Part shown: one piece after another, positions 49,971 to 58,282 of the stretch
Position numbering within the stretch: position 1 is the stretch's first letter
How the letters are laid out: the number at the start of each line of letters is the position of its first letter
DNA from: Oribacterium sp.
GTDB taxonomy: Bacteria > Bacillota_A > Clostridia > Lachnospirales > Lachnospiraceae
DNA length: 64,000 nt
NCBI GenBank assembly: GCA_004554245.1
Contig: SFND01000013.1
Location: 1 to 64,000 of the forward strand
Direction: 5' to 3'
Made by a program: the position numbers and the translations under genes
Notes under the pieces: generated by a model
Databases searched by the model: none
Told to the model about the DNA's origin: nothing
The model's input: the letters and a program-made list of their open reading frames with translations, nothing else

Positions 49971-50639
49971 TCAGATCTTGTGGATTAATAAACAGTTCAG
50001 CACATCCGGGGTCTGGCGGATGTCGGCGGTGATCTTCTCCGGCGGGACGGAGTCAGCCTCGATGGTCATCAGGGCCTCACCGCCCTTCTCGCGGCGGCTC
50101 AGCTGGAAGGCACCGATGTTGATGTCGCTGTACATGCGGTGCATGAGGTTCGTGACGTTCGCGATGACGCCCGGCACGTCGCGGTGCAGGACGAGGATGG
50201 TTTCCTTGTCACCCGAGAACTTCACCTCCATGCCGTTGATGATGTCGATGCGAATGTTTCCGCCGCCGACGCTGGCACCCTGCATGAAGCCACTGCTGCC
50301 GTCCGGCAGATAGTAGGTGATGCGCGCGGTATTCGGATGTGTGTTCGGGAGATCCTGGTGGATGAAGTTGATCTCGATGCCTGCTTTCTTCGCGATGTCG
50401 AGCGCGTCACGGATGCGGATATCGTCCGTTTCGAAGCCCATGATTCCGCCCACGATGGCGCGGTCCGTACCGTGGCCGCGGCCCGTACGTGAAAAGGAAC
50501 CGGACAGGATGATGTCACAGCGGGATGGCGTCCGCCCATCCATCAGCTTATTGGCCACACGGCCGAGACGGCACGCGCCCGCGGTATGTGAACTTGACGG
50601 ACCGATCATCACAGGTCCGATCATATCGAAAACGTCCAT
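49971..50639 (-). CDS. sdaAB: L-serine dehydratase, iron-sulfur-dependent, beta subunit
   Basis: The 222-residue protein has 'DVFDMIGPVMIGPSSSHTAGACRLGRVAN' and a C-terminal ACT domain ('TILVLHRDVPGVIANVTNLMHRMYSDINIGAFQLSRREKGGEALMTIE') that senses serine. It lies 63 bases upstream of sdaAA in the same unit. A dyad in its upstream region faces the divergent LysR gene. Confidence 0.95.
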   Translation of the reverse strand: MDVFDMIGPVMIGPSSSHTAGACRLGRVANKLMDGRTPSRCDIILSGSFSRTGRGHGTDRAIVGGIMGFETDDIRIRDALDIAKKAGIEINFIHQDLPNTHPNTARITYYLPDGSSGFMQGASVGGGNIRIDIINGMEVKFSGDKETILVLHRDVPGVIANVTNLMHRMYSDINIGAFQLSRREKGGEALMTIEADSVPPEKITADIRQTPDVLNCLLIHKI

Positions 50640-50696
50640 AGCTTCCCTGCTCTCCTTTGATTCTGAAATCGTATCGGATAGCGGAAACTGCCAGGA

Positions 50697-50732
50697 GTCA
50701 GGTCGGACACATGTGCTCGATCTGACCTCTGA
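50697..50732. promoter_or_regulatory. Dyad between sdaAB and the divergent LysR gene
   Basis: GTCAGGTCG-N17-CGATCTGAC is an 8-of-9 inverted repeat about 60 bases upstream of sdaAB. It could be a LysR operator or leader hairpin. The rest of 50640-50944 shows no gene. Confidence 0.4.
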
Positions 50733-50944
50733 CAGCTCCCCTTGCTATCCTTCTATATATAAATCATTTTAATATCAAACGCAGTGTATAACAAGCCATA
50801 AGCCAGCAGAAAAGCACGGAATTACGTAGATAGTCTTTATTTCACCGATAAAATTAATTTATATTTCTCTTGTTTCGAAATGCCTTCTCTCCTATAATAA
50901 GCAAAGACTATGCAGTGAAATATTTCAGTCAGGAGGAGCCCCTT

Positions 50945-51847
50945 ATGGAAATTCGTCAGTTGACTTCTTTTGTAAAAATCGTAGAGATGCAGAGCTTTTC
51001 GAAGGCGGCGGAGTCGCTCGGCTACACGCAGGCGGCCGTGACGATCCAGATCCGTCAGCTGGAGCAGGAGTTCAACACCCGTTTCTTCGATCGTGTCGGT
51101 CGTCGCGTCGTGCTGACCCCACCAGGCCGGGAGTTTCTGCAGTATGCCAATGAAATCCTCCGGCGCGTAGATGACGTCCATACAGCACTCGGCAACTCAA
51201 AGATGCAGGAGCATAAGCTGCGCATCGGTTCGCTCGAGTCGCTGCTGACCTATAAGATTCCGAACGTCGTCCGCTACTTCTATCAGGAGCATCCGGAGAT
51301 CTCGCTGGAGATCAAGACGGGATCCCCGAAGGAGCTCACGGATATGCTCGAACATAATCTCGTGGATGTAGTATATTTCCTGGATCGTCGTGTCTACGAT
51401 AAGAACTGGGTGAAGATTCTGGAGGAGCCGGAGCCGATCATCTTCGTGGCGAGCGCCGAGATGGTGATCCCGGGCGAGAAGCGTGTCGGTTCGGTGTCGC
51501 ATGTACGTCTCGCGGATCTCGTCGATCTCCGCTTCTTCCTCACGGAGAAGGATGCGAACTACCGCTATGCGCTGGAGCAGCACCTCGCGGCGGAGCGCAT
51601 GCAGATCCATCCGTTCTTCGAGACCGGAAACACGGAGGTGCTGATCCGTCTCGTAAAGGAGAACCAGGGCATCTCCTTCCTGCCGGCGTTTTCCGTGCAG
51701 GACTCCATCGCGCGCGGGGAGCTGCGTGAGATCAAGGTCGACGACTTCGACATGACGATGTACCGGCAGATCTTCTTCCATAAGGATAAGTGGGTCACCG
51801 ATGAGATGCAGGCGTTCGAGAAGCTCGTGCGGCAGGGGCTGCTGTAA
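50945..51847 (+). CDS. LysR-family transcriptional regulator
   Basis: The 300-residue protein begins MEIRQLTSFVKIVEMQSFSKAAESLGYTQAAVTIQIRQLE. The effector domain follows ('KLRIGSLESLLTYKIPNVVRYFYQEHP'). CAGGAGGAGCCCCTT precedes ATG 50945, making the upstream in-frame extension unlikely. It is divergent from sdaAB-sdaAA, so it is a candidate regulator of serine degradation, by position only. Confidence 0.92.
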   Translation: MEIRQLTSFVKIVEMQSFSKAAESLGYTQAAVTIQIRQLEQEFNTRFFDRVGRRVVLTPPGREFLQYANEILRRVDDVHTALGNSKMQEHKLRIGSLESLLTYKIPNVVRYFYQEHPEISLEIKTGSPKELTDMLEHNLVDVVYFLDRRVYDKNWVKILEEPEPIIFVASAEMVIPGEKRVGSVSHVRLADLVDLRFFLTEKDANYRYALEQHLAAERMQIHPFFETGNTEVLIRLVKENQGISFLPAFSVQDSIARGELREIKVDDFDMTMYRQIFFHKDKWVTDEMQAFEKLVRQGLL

Positions 51848-51859
51848 CAGCGTAGATGA

Positions 51860-52007
51860 GGCCCCGGAGGGCCGGTAACAGAAGCGCAATACTCCGAGTT
51901 CGGAAGAATCTAAAATTGTCCCCCTAAGAACCAGTAGGCTCTCTGCAAACGACTGAGTTTTCTTTATGAAAACTCAGTGTTGCAGAGAGTGCTGGTCCTC
52001 CGGGGCC
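51860..52007. repeat. Long inverted-repeat element, copy 3 (shortened right arm)
   Basis: Terminal arms GGCCCCGGAGG / CCTCCGGGGCC and the core CTCTCTGCAA...CTGAGTTTTC / GAAAACTCAG...TTGCAGAGAG match copies 1 and 2. The left arm keeps the full middle segment (CAATACTCCGAG...GGAAGAATCTAAAAT), but the right arm lacks its partner. It lies between convergent LysR and DUF5722-like genes. Confidence 0.8.
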
Positions 52008-52027
52008 CTATCTAAACAACTAAAGCA

Positions 52028-53131
52028 TCACTGACACATCTGGTAGGTGTTCCAGGCGAGTTTGCGGGTGGTCGGGATTTCGCTGACGCCGTCGCAGTTA
52101 TAGAGGCCGAAGGCGTAGCCCTGGGCGAGTTCGGCCGGGGCGTCGACGAGGCGGCTCAGGAGGAAGGCTTCGACGTACGGGTTCGCCTGCGCGAGCTGCC
52201 ATGCCTGCTGGATGGCGACGGCCTGGGCGGCTTCGCCGCCGGCAGAGGCGGAATTAAAGCCCTCTTCGGACAGAATCAGATGACGGACCGCGCCACTCGG
52301 ACTCAGCATTGGCCCCTGCTGCATGTAGTCGGTCAGCACGTGCAGGTTCTTCATGTTGATGATCGGGCTGTTCGGCGACTCGGTCGCGTGCGGGGACGCG
52401 TTCAGGAAGTCTGGATTCAGGAGCCCCTCCGGGTACGGGTGCCAGGCGATGCCGTAGTCGGTGTCGCTTAAGTAGGTATTCAGGAGCTCGAGCAGGGTCT
52501 TCGATGGCATGGTCGTGCCGCCCTGCTGCGTCCAGTTGTAGTCGAACGGGATGAAGACGCGCGCGTCCGGGTTCTGTGCCTTGATCGCGTTATAGAAGAT
52601 GCGGAAACCGTCCGCGTAAGCCTTCACGTAAGTGTTCGTGTCGACCGCGCCGAGGTAGTTCCAGACCGTGTTGTTGATTTCGTTGCCGATGACCCAGTTC
52701 GAAACACGGTCACGGTAACGGCTCGCGAGCTGCTCCGCCACCTGCTGCGTGCGCACGATGCCCTCCGGCGTCAGGGTGTTGTACTGGTAGAGGTTCGCCG
52801 TCGGGGTCAGTGTCGGGCAGATCGGGTCGCCCGCCTGGAAATCATTCATGACGCCCATCGTGATGGTGAGGTCGGCCGCGTCGAACCGGTCGATCATCGC
52901 GTCGAACGCGCGCATCTGCTGCTCATCCTTCAGGAAGCTTGCGTTAAACTGGAAGGTCACCTGCTTACAGCCGAGCTGCTGGATGTCGTAGACCATGTCG
53001 ACGTGCGAGGAGCAGATACCCTTCTTCGACTCCGGCGTGTTGTAAAAGGCCCATGCCGGCGTACTCGACGCAAGTACCAGTGCGCTCGAGAGTATGGCCG
53101 CGGTCATTTTCTTCAGATGTGATGATTTCAT
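52028..53131 (-). CDS. Secreted DUF5722-like (glycosidase-fold) protein
   Basis: The 367-residue protein has a signal peptide (about residues 1-28, ending in ASSTPAWA). Features such as 'VSNWVIGNEINNTVWNYLG', 'GIAWHPYPEGLLNP' and 'HLILSEEGFNS' resemble clan-A glycoside hydrolase barrels, with the Glu in GNEIN and in LSEEGF placed like acid/base and nucleophile. DUF5722 proteins have no defined substrate. Probably exported; no lipobox seen. Confidence 0.7.
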   Translation of the reverse strand: MKSSHLKKMTAAILSSALVLASSTPAWAFYNTPESKKGICSSHVDMVYDIQQLGCKQVTFQFNASFLKDEQQMRAFDAMIDRFDAADLTITMGVMNDFQAGDPICPTLTPTANLYQYNTLTPEGIVRTQQVAEQLASRYRDRVSNWVIGNEINNTVWNYLGAVDTNTYVKAYADGFRIFYNAIKAQNPDARVFIPFDYNWTQQGGTTMPSKTLLELLNTYLSDTDYGIAWHPYPEGLLNPDFLNASPHATESPNSPIINMKNLHVLTDYMQQGPMLSPSGAVRHLILSEEGFNSASAGGEAAQAVAIQQAWQLAQANPYVEAFLLSRLVDAPAELAQGYAFGLYNCDGVSEIPTTRKLAWNTYQMCQ

Positions 53132-53271
53132 ATGTGCCCCCCTTGGTGGTTTTGATCTGTCTTTCTGCTGTGCCCGGCTTCACTGTGCCGGCACAGCGGC
53201 GCTTCTATGGATGTCGCCGGCCGCGCATACAGCGCTCCAGAGCGAAATGCCCATATACTATAAGTATACAG

Positions 53272-53304
53272 AAAAACCGCTGCGCAGTGAATGCGTAGCG
53301 GTTT
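53272..53304 (-). terminator. Terminator after the lipoprotein gene
   Basis: AACCGCTACGCA / TGCGCAGCGG stem followed by TTTTTCTG on the minus strand. Confidence 0.8.
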
Positions 53305-53342
53305 CGAAATTTTTACGATTTTATTCGAATTGTATTCGAGTT

Positions 53343-53864
53343 TTATTCTGTAAATGCGATTGGGGTCGCACCGGAAGCAGCATCTGCGCTCTTCAGATCG
53401 ATGCCGACGGTCTCATACGACAGGGTATCGAAATGCTGAGTGGTGCCATCCTCGGTAGTGAACTCGAGGGTGTACTTGATCTCCTTCTGCTTGTCCGCAT
53501 CTTCATCTCGGGTGATGGTTACGGTCTCACCATCTGCGAGACCCTCACCTGCCAGGTTCTCACCCTTCTCCTTAGAGCCTGCCTCATAGAGATAGAGATC
53601 GGTCACCTTGGAACCTGTGGTGTTCTTTACAGTATAAACTGCGCTGGTAGCCTCACCGGACTCTGCCTCTGCAGCCGCTGTGGTCTCCTCCGCAGCCTCG
53701 GTAGCAGCCTCACTTGCAGCCTCCGTAGCCGCTTCTGTTGCAGCCTCGGTAGCCGCAGCGGTCGTCGCAGCTGCAGTGGTCGCCTCTGGTGTCGAGTTGG
53801 CACCGCAGGCACTCATACTCATCGCAAGCATCATCGCAGCAATCACAACATAATTCTTCTTCAT
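53343..53864 (-). CDS. Small lipoprotein with Ala/Thr/Glu-repeat linker
   Basis: The 173-residue product has lipobox MSAC (Cys about 20), a linker of AATEAATEA-type repeats (about residues 25-65) and a C-terminal beta-type domain of about 95 residues ('VYTVKNTTGSKVTDLYLYEAG', 'EIKYTLEFTTEDGTTQHFDTLSY'). The function is unknown. CAGGAGGACTAGAATT fixes the start at 53864. The linker style matches those of UgpB and the BMP protein here. Confidence 0.8.
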   Translation of the reverse strand: MKKNYVVIAAMMLAMSMSACGANSTPEATTAAATTAAATEAATEAATEAASEAATEAAEETTAAAEAESGEATSAVYTVKNTTGSKVTDLYLYEAGSKEKGENLAGEGLADGETVTITRDEDADKQKEIKYTLEFTTEDGTTQHFDTLSYETVGIDLKSADAASGATPIAFTE

Positions 53865-54216
53865 AATTCTAGTCCTCCTGAATGTTCTGTATCGCTGATT
53901 TCCTGCACATCGCCCTGTCGGGCAATGCCGGCTCCTGCACTTCATCTCCCACCCGCGCGATTACGCCCGCGGGAAATATCCGGCAGCTCAGCGACCATCG
54001 GATGCTCCGTGACTTCGATCTGTTCGAAACTCTCCGAAACATCGAATGTAGATTATAGGAAATATTCCACAGAATACAAGTGAAGATTTTGTGAATTATA
54101 TAATAGAAAAATTTAATAAATCAGCTCCCTGATGTACGAATCAGCCATGATCCGAATCTGCACTGACGAAGGCATACCACCATCACGATCCCAACCCCCG
54201 GTTTTCTTCAAATCTA
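53865..54216. other. Intergenic region between the lipoprotein and ABC-F genes
   Basis: No gene seen. 53922-53980 is a degenerate GGGCAATGCC...CACCCGCGCG element. The remainder is AT-rich around 54060-54120. Confidence 0.4.
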
Positions 54217-54245
54217 TTGCTTTTATGCGGGTTCTCGGCTATAAT
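54217..54245 (+). promoter_or_regulatory. Promoter of the ABC-F gene
   Basis: TTGCTT, 17-base spacer, TATAAT, followed by a ~150-base leader. Confidence 0.75.
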
Positions 54246-54265
54246 GCTCGAGGTTAATGACAGTT

Positions 54266-54297
54266 GAGAGCGGCTTCCCGAGCCACTCTTATTTTTT
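54266..54297 (+). promoter_or_regulatory. Attenuator in the ABC-F leader
   Basis: GAGAGCGGCT-TCCCG-AGCCACTC is followed by TTATTTTTT, starting about 14 bases after the likely transcription start and over 100 bases before the gene. This is a terminator in a 5' leader, as in several antibiotic-inducible ABC-F genes. I see no obvious leader peptide. Confidence 0.6.
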
Positions 54298-54402
54298 ACG
54301 CGAGCGATGATTTCGGTTTCCAGCATCATGGATCCCGCTTTATGACCGCTCTGCCAGATTCACTACGTTCGTTCTGTTGAATTCAAGAAAAGGAGCAGCC
54401 AC

Positions 54403-56040
54403 ATGATTGCAGCAAATAACATTACCTTCCGTGTAGGTAAGAAGGCACTGTTTGAAGACGTTAATATCAAGTTCACCGAGGGCAACTGTTATGGCATCAT
54501 CGGTGCCAACGGTGCCGGTAAGTCGACCTTCCTGAAGATCCTGAGCGGAGTGCTCGAGCCGACCAGCGGTGAGATCACCATGACCCCGGGCCAGCGTCTC
54601 AGCGTACTCGAGCAGGATCAGTTCAAGTACGACGATTACTCCGTCATCGATACCGTCATCATGGGCAACAAGCGCCTGTATGACATCATGAAGGAGAAGG
54701 ACGCCATCTATGCAAAGGCGGATTTCACCGACGAGGATGGACTCCGTGCCGCAGATCTCGAGGCCGAGTTCGCTGCGATGGACGGCTGGAATGCGGAAGC
54801 GGATGCCGAGACGATGCTGAACGGCTTAGGGATCGGCACGGACCTGCACTACAAGCAGATGAACGAGCTGAAGGGCTCCGAGAAGGTCAAGGTCCTCCTC
54901 GCGAAGGCGCTGTTCGGTAACCCGGACATCCTGCTTCTCGACGAGCCGACCAACCACCTCGACCTGAACTCCATCGAGTGGCTCGAGGAGTTCCTCATCA
55001 ACTTCGAGAACACCGTCATCGTCGTATCCCATGACCGTTACTTCCTGAACAAGGTCTGCACGAACATCGCGGACATCGACTACGGTAAGATCACCCTCTT
55101 CGCCGGAAACTACGACTTCTGGTTCGAGTCCTCCCAGCTCATCGTGCGTCAGCAGAAGGAAGCGAACCGCAAGAAGGAGGAGAAGATCAAGGAGCTGCAG
55201 GAGTTCATCCAGCGTTTCTCGGCCAATGCTTCCAAATCCAAGCAGGCGACCTCCCGTAAACGTGCGCTCGAGAAGATCGAGCTCGACAACATCAAGCCGT
55301 CCTCTCGTCAGTATCCGTACATCGTATTTAAGCCGAATCGTGAGATCGGTAACGATGTCCTCGAGGTGAAGAACCTCTCGAAGACCATCAATGGCGTAAA
55401 GGTGCTCGATGATATCTCCTTCATCGTGAACCGTACCGATAAGATCGCACTGGTCGGCCCGAACGAGCTTGCGAAGACTACCCTCATGCAGATCATCTCC
55501 GGCGAGATGGAGCCGGACAGCGGTGACTACAAGTGGGGCGTGACCACCAGCCAGTCCTACTTCCCGAAGGACAACACGAAGGAGTTCGCATCCGAGGACA
55601 CGATCGTCGAGTGGCTGACCCAGTACAGCCCGGATAAGGATACCCAGTTCGTCCGTGGTTACCTCGGCCGTATGCTCTTCAAGGGCGACGACGGTCTGAA
55701 GAAGGTCAACGTCCTCTCCGGAGGTGAGCGCGTACGCTGCATGCTCAGTAAGATGATGATTTCGGGTTCCAATGTCATCATCCTCGACGAGCCGACCGAC
55801 CACCTCGACATGGAGTCCATCTCCGCACTGAACGACGGACTCAAGAGCTACCCGGGTGTCATCATCTTCGCATCCCGTGACCACCAGGTCGTAGAGACCA
55901 CCGCGAACCGTATCTTCGAGATCATCGACGGAAAGCTCATCGATAAGATGACCACCTACGACGAGTACCTCGCATCCGACGAGGACATCAAGAAGAGATT
56001 CGTCTTCACCCTGTCCGGATCCGACGCAAGCGACAACTAA
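54403..56040 (+). CDS. ABC-F family ATPase with one degenerate ATP site
   Basis: The 545-residue duplicated ABC protein has no membrane part. NBD1 has Walker A GANGAGKST (34-42), Walker B 'LLLDEPTNHLDLNS' and H-loop 'VVSHDRYF', but its signature is LKGSE (156-160). NBD2 has canonical LSGGE (438-442), but a Walker A of GPNELAKTT (352-360) and SRD instead of SHD (491-493). Thus one composite site is canonical and the other degenerate. It resembles YbiT-like translation factors acting at the ribosomal E site. AAAAGGAGCAGCCAC precedes the ATG. Confidence 0.92.
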   Translation: MIAANNITFRVGKKALFEDVNIKFTEGNCYGIIGANGAGKSTFLKILSGVLEPTSGEITMTPGQRLSVLEQDQFKYDDYSVIDTVIMGNKRLYDIMKEKDAIYAKADFTDEDGLRAADLEAEFAAMDGWNAEADAETMLNGLGIGTDLHYKQMNELKGSEKVKVLLAKALFGNPDILLLDEPTNHLDLNSIEWLEEFLINFENTVIVVSHDRYFLNKVCTNIADIDYGKITLFAGNYDFWFESSQLIVRQQKEANRKKEEKIKELQEFIQRFSANASKSKQATSRKRALEKIELDNIKPSSRQYPYIVFKPNREIGNDVLEVKNLSKTINGVKVLDDISFIVNRTDKIALVGPNELAKTTLMQIISGEMEPDSGDYKWGVTTSQSYFPKDNTKEFASEDTIVEWLTQYSPDKDTQFVRGYLGRMLFKGDDGLKKVNVLSGGERVRCMLSKMMISGSNVIILDEPTDHLDMESISALNDGLKSYPGVIIFASRDHQVVETTANRIFEIIDGKLIDKMTTYDEYLASDEDIKKRFVFTLSGSDASDN

Positions 56041-56079
56041 GCGACGAGCATCCGACCAGACAGCACAAATCAGAAATCA

Positions 56080-56124
56080 GAGAGCCATCCCGTGACAGGC
56101 AAGCCTGCCGCGGGATGGCTCTCT
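56080..56124 (+). terminator. Terminator after the ABC-F gene
   Basis: AGAGAGCCATCCCG / CGGGATGGCTCTCT stem with a T-containing tail. Confidence 0.85.
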
Positions 56125-56129
56125 CTGTC

Positions 56130-56218
56130 TTAAGAATTTCGTAATGGGGTCAGACCCCATTACGGTCACCTTAAGGCTTTCATAAGGATTTCGTAAGGAG
56201 GTCTGACCCCATTACGAA
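56130..56218. repeat. Two adjacent REP-like palindromic units
   Basis: GGGGTCAGACCCC (56146-56158) with AATTTCGTAAT/ATTACGG flanks and GGAGGTCTGACCCC (56197-56210) with GATTTCGTAA/TTACGAAATT flanks. Together they show the fullest form of the repeat. They lie between convergent ABC-F and importer genes. Confidence 0.85.
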
Positions 56219-56232
56219 ATTTCGGAAAACAA

Positions 56233-56261
56233 CAGCCCTCGGTGCGGATACACCGGGGGCT
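56233..56261 (-). terminator. Terminator after the importer operon
   Basis: AGCCCCCGGTG / CACCGAGGGCT stem followed by GTTGTTTT on the minus strand. Confidence 0.7.
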
Positions 56262-56273
56262 GGAAATAAGCTG

Positions 56274-57215
56274 TTACTTCGAACGAACAAACGGCTTGCC
56301 GTTTGCTGACGGTACGTGGCCGGCGCCGACGAAGAAGATAAGGGTCAGCAGGGTCACGATGTACGGGATCATGCTGAGGAGGTTCGGGCTGATGAGGTTC
56401 GAGCCGCCGAGCAGTGACTTGACACCGTTACAGAATCCGAAGAGGAGGCAGCCGACGAAGGCGCCGCCCGGGGAGAACTTACCGAAGATGACGGCTGCGA
56501 TCGCGATGAAGCCCTGGCCGACGATGACCGCAGGACGGAACTGCGATACGGTCGCGAGGGTGACGAAGGCACCACCGAGACCGGACAGGAAGCCGGACAG
56601 GATCACGCAGACATAGCGCACGGCATAGACATTGATGCCGAGGGTCTCACATGCCTCCGGATGCTCACCTGCTGCACGAAGCCGCATACCGAAACGGGTC
56701 TTGTAGAACACGAACCAGATGAGCGCCACCACCAGGAAGCTGAGGTACGCCACCGAGTAGGTGGAGATAACATTGTACTGAAATGAACCGGCCGGGAAGA
56801 TGGACACGCCCTTGTCGTTCGTAAACATCTTCGGCAGCTTCGCCATCATATCGAGCGCCGGTGAATCCGAGGAGTTCTCGAAAATCGCCTTGCAGAGGAA
56901 GATCGCGAAGCCCGGTCCGATGAAGTTGATCGCAGTTCCGGCGATCGTCTGGTCCGCATGCAGACTCACACAGACCACCGCGTGGATGATGCCGAGCACA
57001 GCACCCGCGAGACCACCTGCAAAGAAACCGATCCAGCCGTTGCCCGTGAAGTACGCAACCGCCGCCCCCACGAACGCGCCGAGGGTCATCATACCCTCGA
57101 TGCCGATGTTTACGACGCCAGAGCGCTCACTGAAGCAGGAGCCTAAGGCTGCGAGCAGCAGTGGTGGCGTCGAGATCAGCATCGCATTGATTAAAAGTCC
57201 TAAATTCGTAAGCAT
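56274..57215 (-). CDS. Nucleoside-type ABC transporter permease (second)
   Basis: This 313-residue permease of the BPD_transp_2 family has eight or so membrane helices, 'ERSGVVNIGIEGMMTLGAFVGA' near the N-terminus and 'GFIAIAAVIFGKFSPGGAFVG' later. It corresponds to YufQ/NupC-type subunits of BMP-linked nucleoside importers. Its start overlaps the stop of the first permease by one base. Last gene of the ATPase-permease-permease set. Confidence 0.92.
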   Translation of the reverse strand: MLTNLGLLINAMLISTPPLLLAALGSCFSERSGVVNIGIEGMMTLGAFVGAAVAYFTGNGWIGFFAGGLAGAVLGIIHAVVCVSLHADQTIAGTAINFIGPGFAIFLCKAIFENSSDSPALDMMAKLPKMFTNDKGVSIFPAGSFQYNVISTYSVAYLSFLVVALIWFVFYKTRFGMRLRAAGEHPEACETLGINVYAVRYVCVILSGFLSGLGGAFVTLATVSQFRPAVIVGQGFIAIAAVIFGKFSPGGAFVGCLLFGFCNGVKSLLGGSNLISPNLLSMIPYIVTLLTLIFFVGAGHVPSANGKPFVRSK

Positions 57216-58282
57216 TACTTCGCCGCCTCCTTCTTACTGGTCATCTTCGTGAGGATCGACTTAAATACCGGTGCGATCGCGATGAAGATAATAACGGTAC
57301 CCATGATGATGTTGACGACCTCATTCGGCACCTGAATTACGGTCAGCTTGTTTCCACCGTACTTCATCGCACCGTAGAACCAGCCGGCGAAGATACAGCC
57401 GATCGGATTCGTGGCACCGATGAGGGCGACGGTGATACCCTGGAAGCCGTAGGATTCCTGGGCTGCAAACTGCGGGATACGCTGGCTCATGCCGAGGAGC
57501 TGTACCGCTCCACCGAGACCCGACAGGAGACCGGAGAGCGACATCGATGCGAGGAATACGCGGTTCGAGCTGATGCCGGCATACTCTGCGGCCGTTCTCG
57601 AGAAACCGACGGCACGCAGCTGATAGCCGAAGGTGGTCTTCGTCATGACGAACCAGAGGATGATCGCAGCGACGATGGCCATCACGATGCCCCAGTGGAC
57701 GTCGGAGCAGCCGGTAAGCTTCGCCACCGCCGTCGGCATCTTGATCGACGCACTCGCGAGGATGTTCTTCGACGCCTCCGCGCCCTGATCCGTATGAATC
57801 GTCTTCAGGTTCACGACGAAGTTCGAGAGATAGAACGCGATCCAGTTAAACATGATATAGGAAAGGACCTCGTTAATGCCCTTCTTTACCTTCAGCACAC
57901 CGACGATGGCACCCCAGAGCGCACCGGCGAGGGCCGCTGCCAGGAGACATACGATCGCGTGGATCACCGGCGGCAGCGGACAGAGGATACCGATCACCGC
58001 GGCGGCCAGGGAGCCGACCACATACTGACCCTCGGCACCGATGTTGAAGACACCGGTACGGAAGGAGAACGCCACCGAAAGTCCGGTAAAAATCAGCGGT
58101 GCTGCATAAACGATACTGTAGGTGAAAAACTTCGGCTTACTGAAGACACCATTGAAGAGCTTCGTGTAGGCCTCGCCCGGATTGACACCGATCGCCGCGA
58201 GGAGGATCGCCCCCACGATGAAACCGATCACGATCGCGATCAGGGTGTACAGCAGGGAGCTGTCTAATATTTTCTTTTTCAT
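57215..58282 (-). CDS. Nucleoside-type ABC transporter permease (first)
   Basis: The 355-residue BPD_transp_2 permease of the YufP/NupB type has 'LSVAFSFRTGVFNIGAEGQYVVGSLAAA' and 'SYGFQGITVALIGATNPIGCIFAGWFYGA'. It overlaps the ATPase gene by four bases. Pairs with the downstream permease to form the channel. Confidence 0.92.
   Translation of the reverse strand: MKKKILDSSLLYTLIAIVIGFIVGAILLAAIGVNPGEAYTKLFNGVFSKPKFFTYSIVYAAPLIFTGLSVAFSFRTGVFNIGAEGQYVVGSLAAAVIGILCPLPPVIHAIVCLLAAALAGALWGAIVGVLKVKKGINEVLSYIMFNWIAFYLSNFVVNLKTIHTDQGAEASKNILASASIKMPTAVAKLTGCSDVHWGIVMAIVAAIILWFVMTKTTFGYQLRAVGFSRTAAEYAGISSNRVFLASMSLSGLLSGLGGAVQLLGMSQRIPQFAAQESYGFQGITVALIGATNPIGCIFAGWFYGAMKYGGNKLTVIQVPNEVVNIIMGTVIIFIAIAPVFKSILTKMTSKKEAAK

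Noticed and set aside
50870..50944. 25-codon N-terminal extension of the LysR gene at 50945
   Set aside because: CAGGAGGAG directly before 50945 and the standard LysR start MEIRQL make the longer form unlikely.
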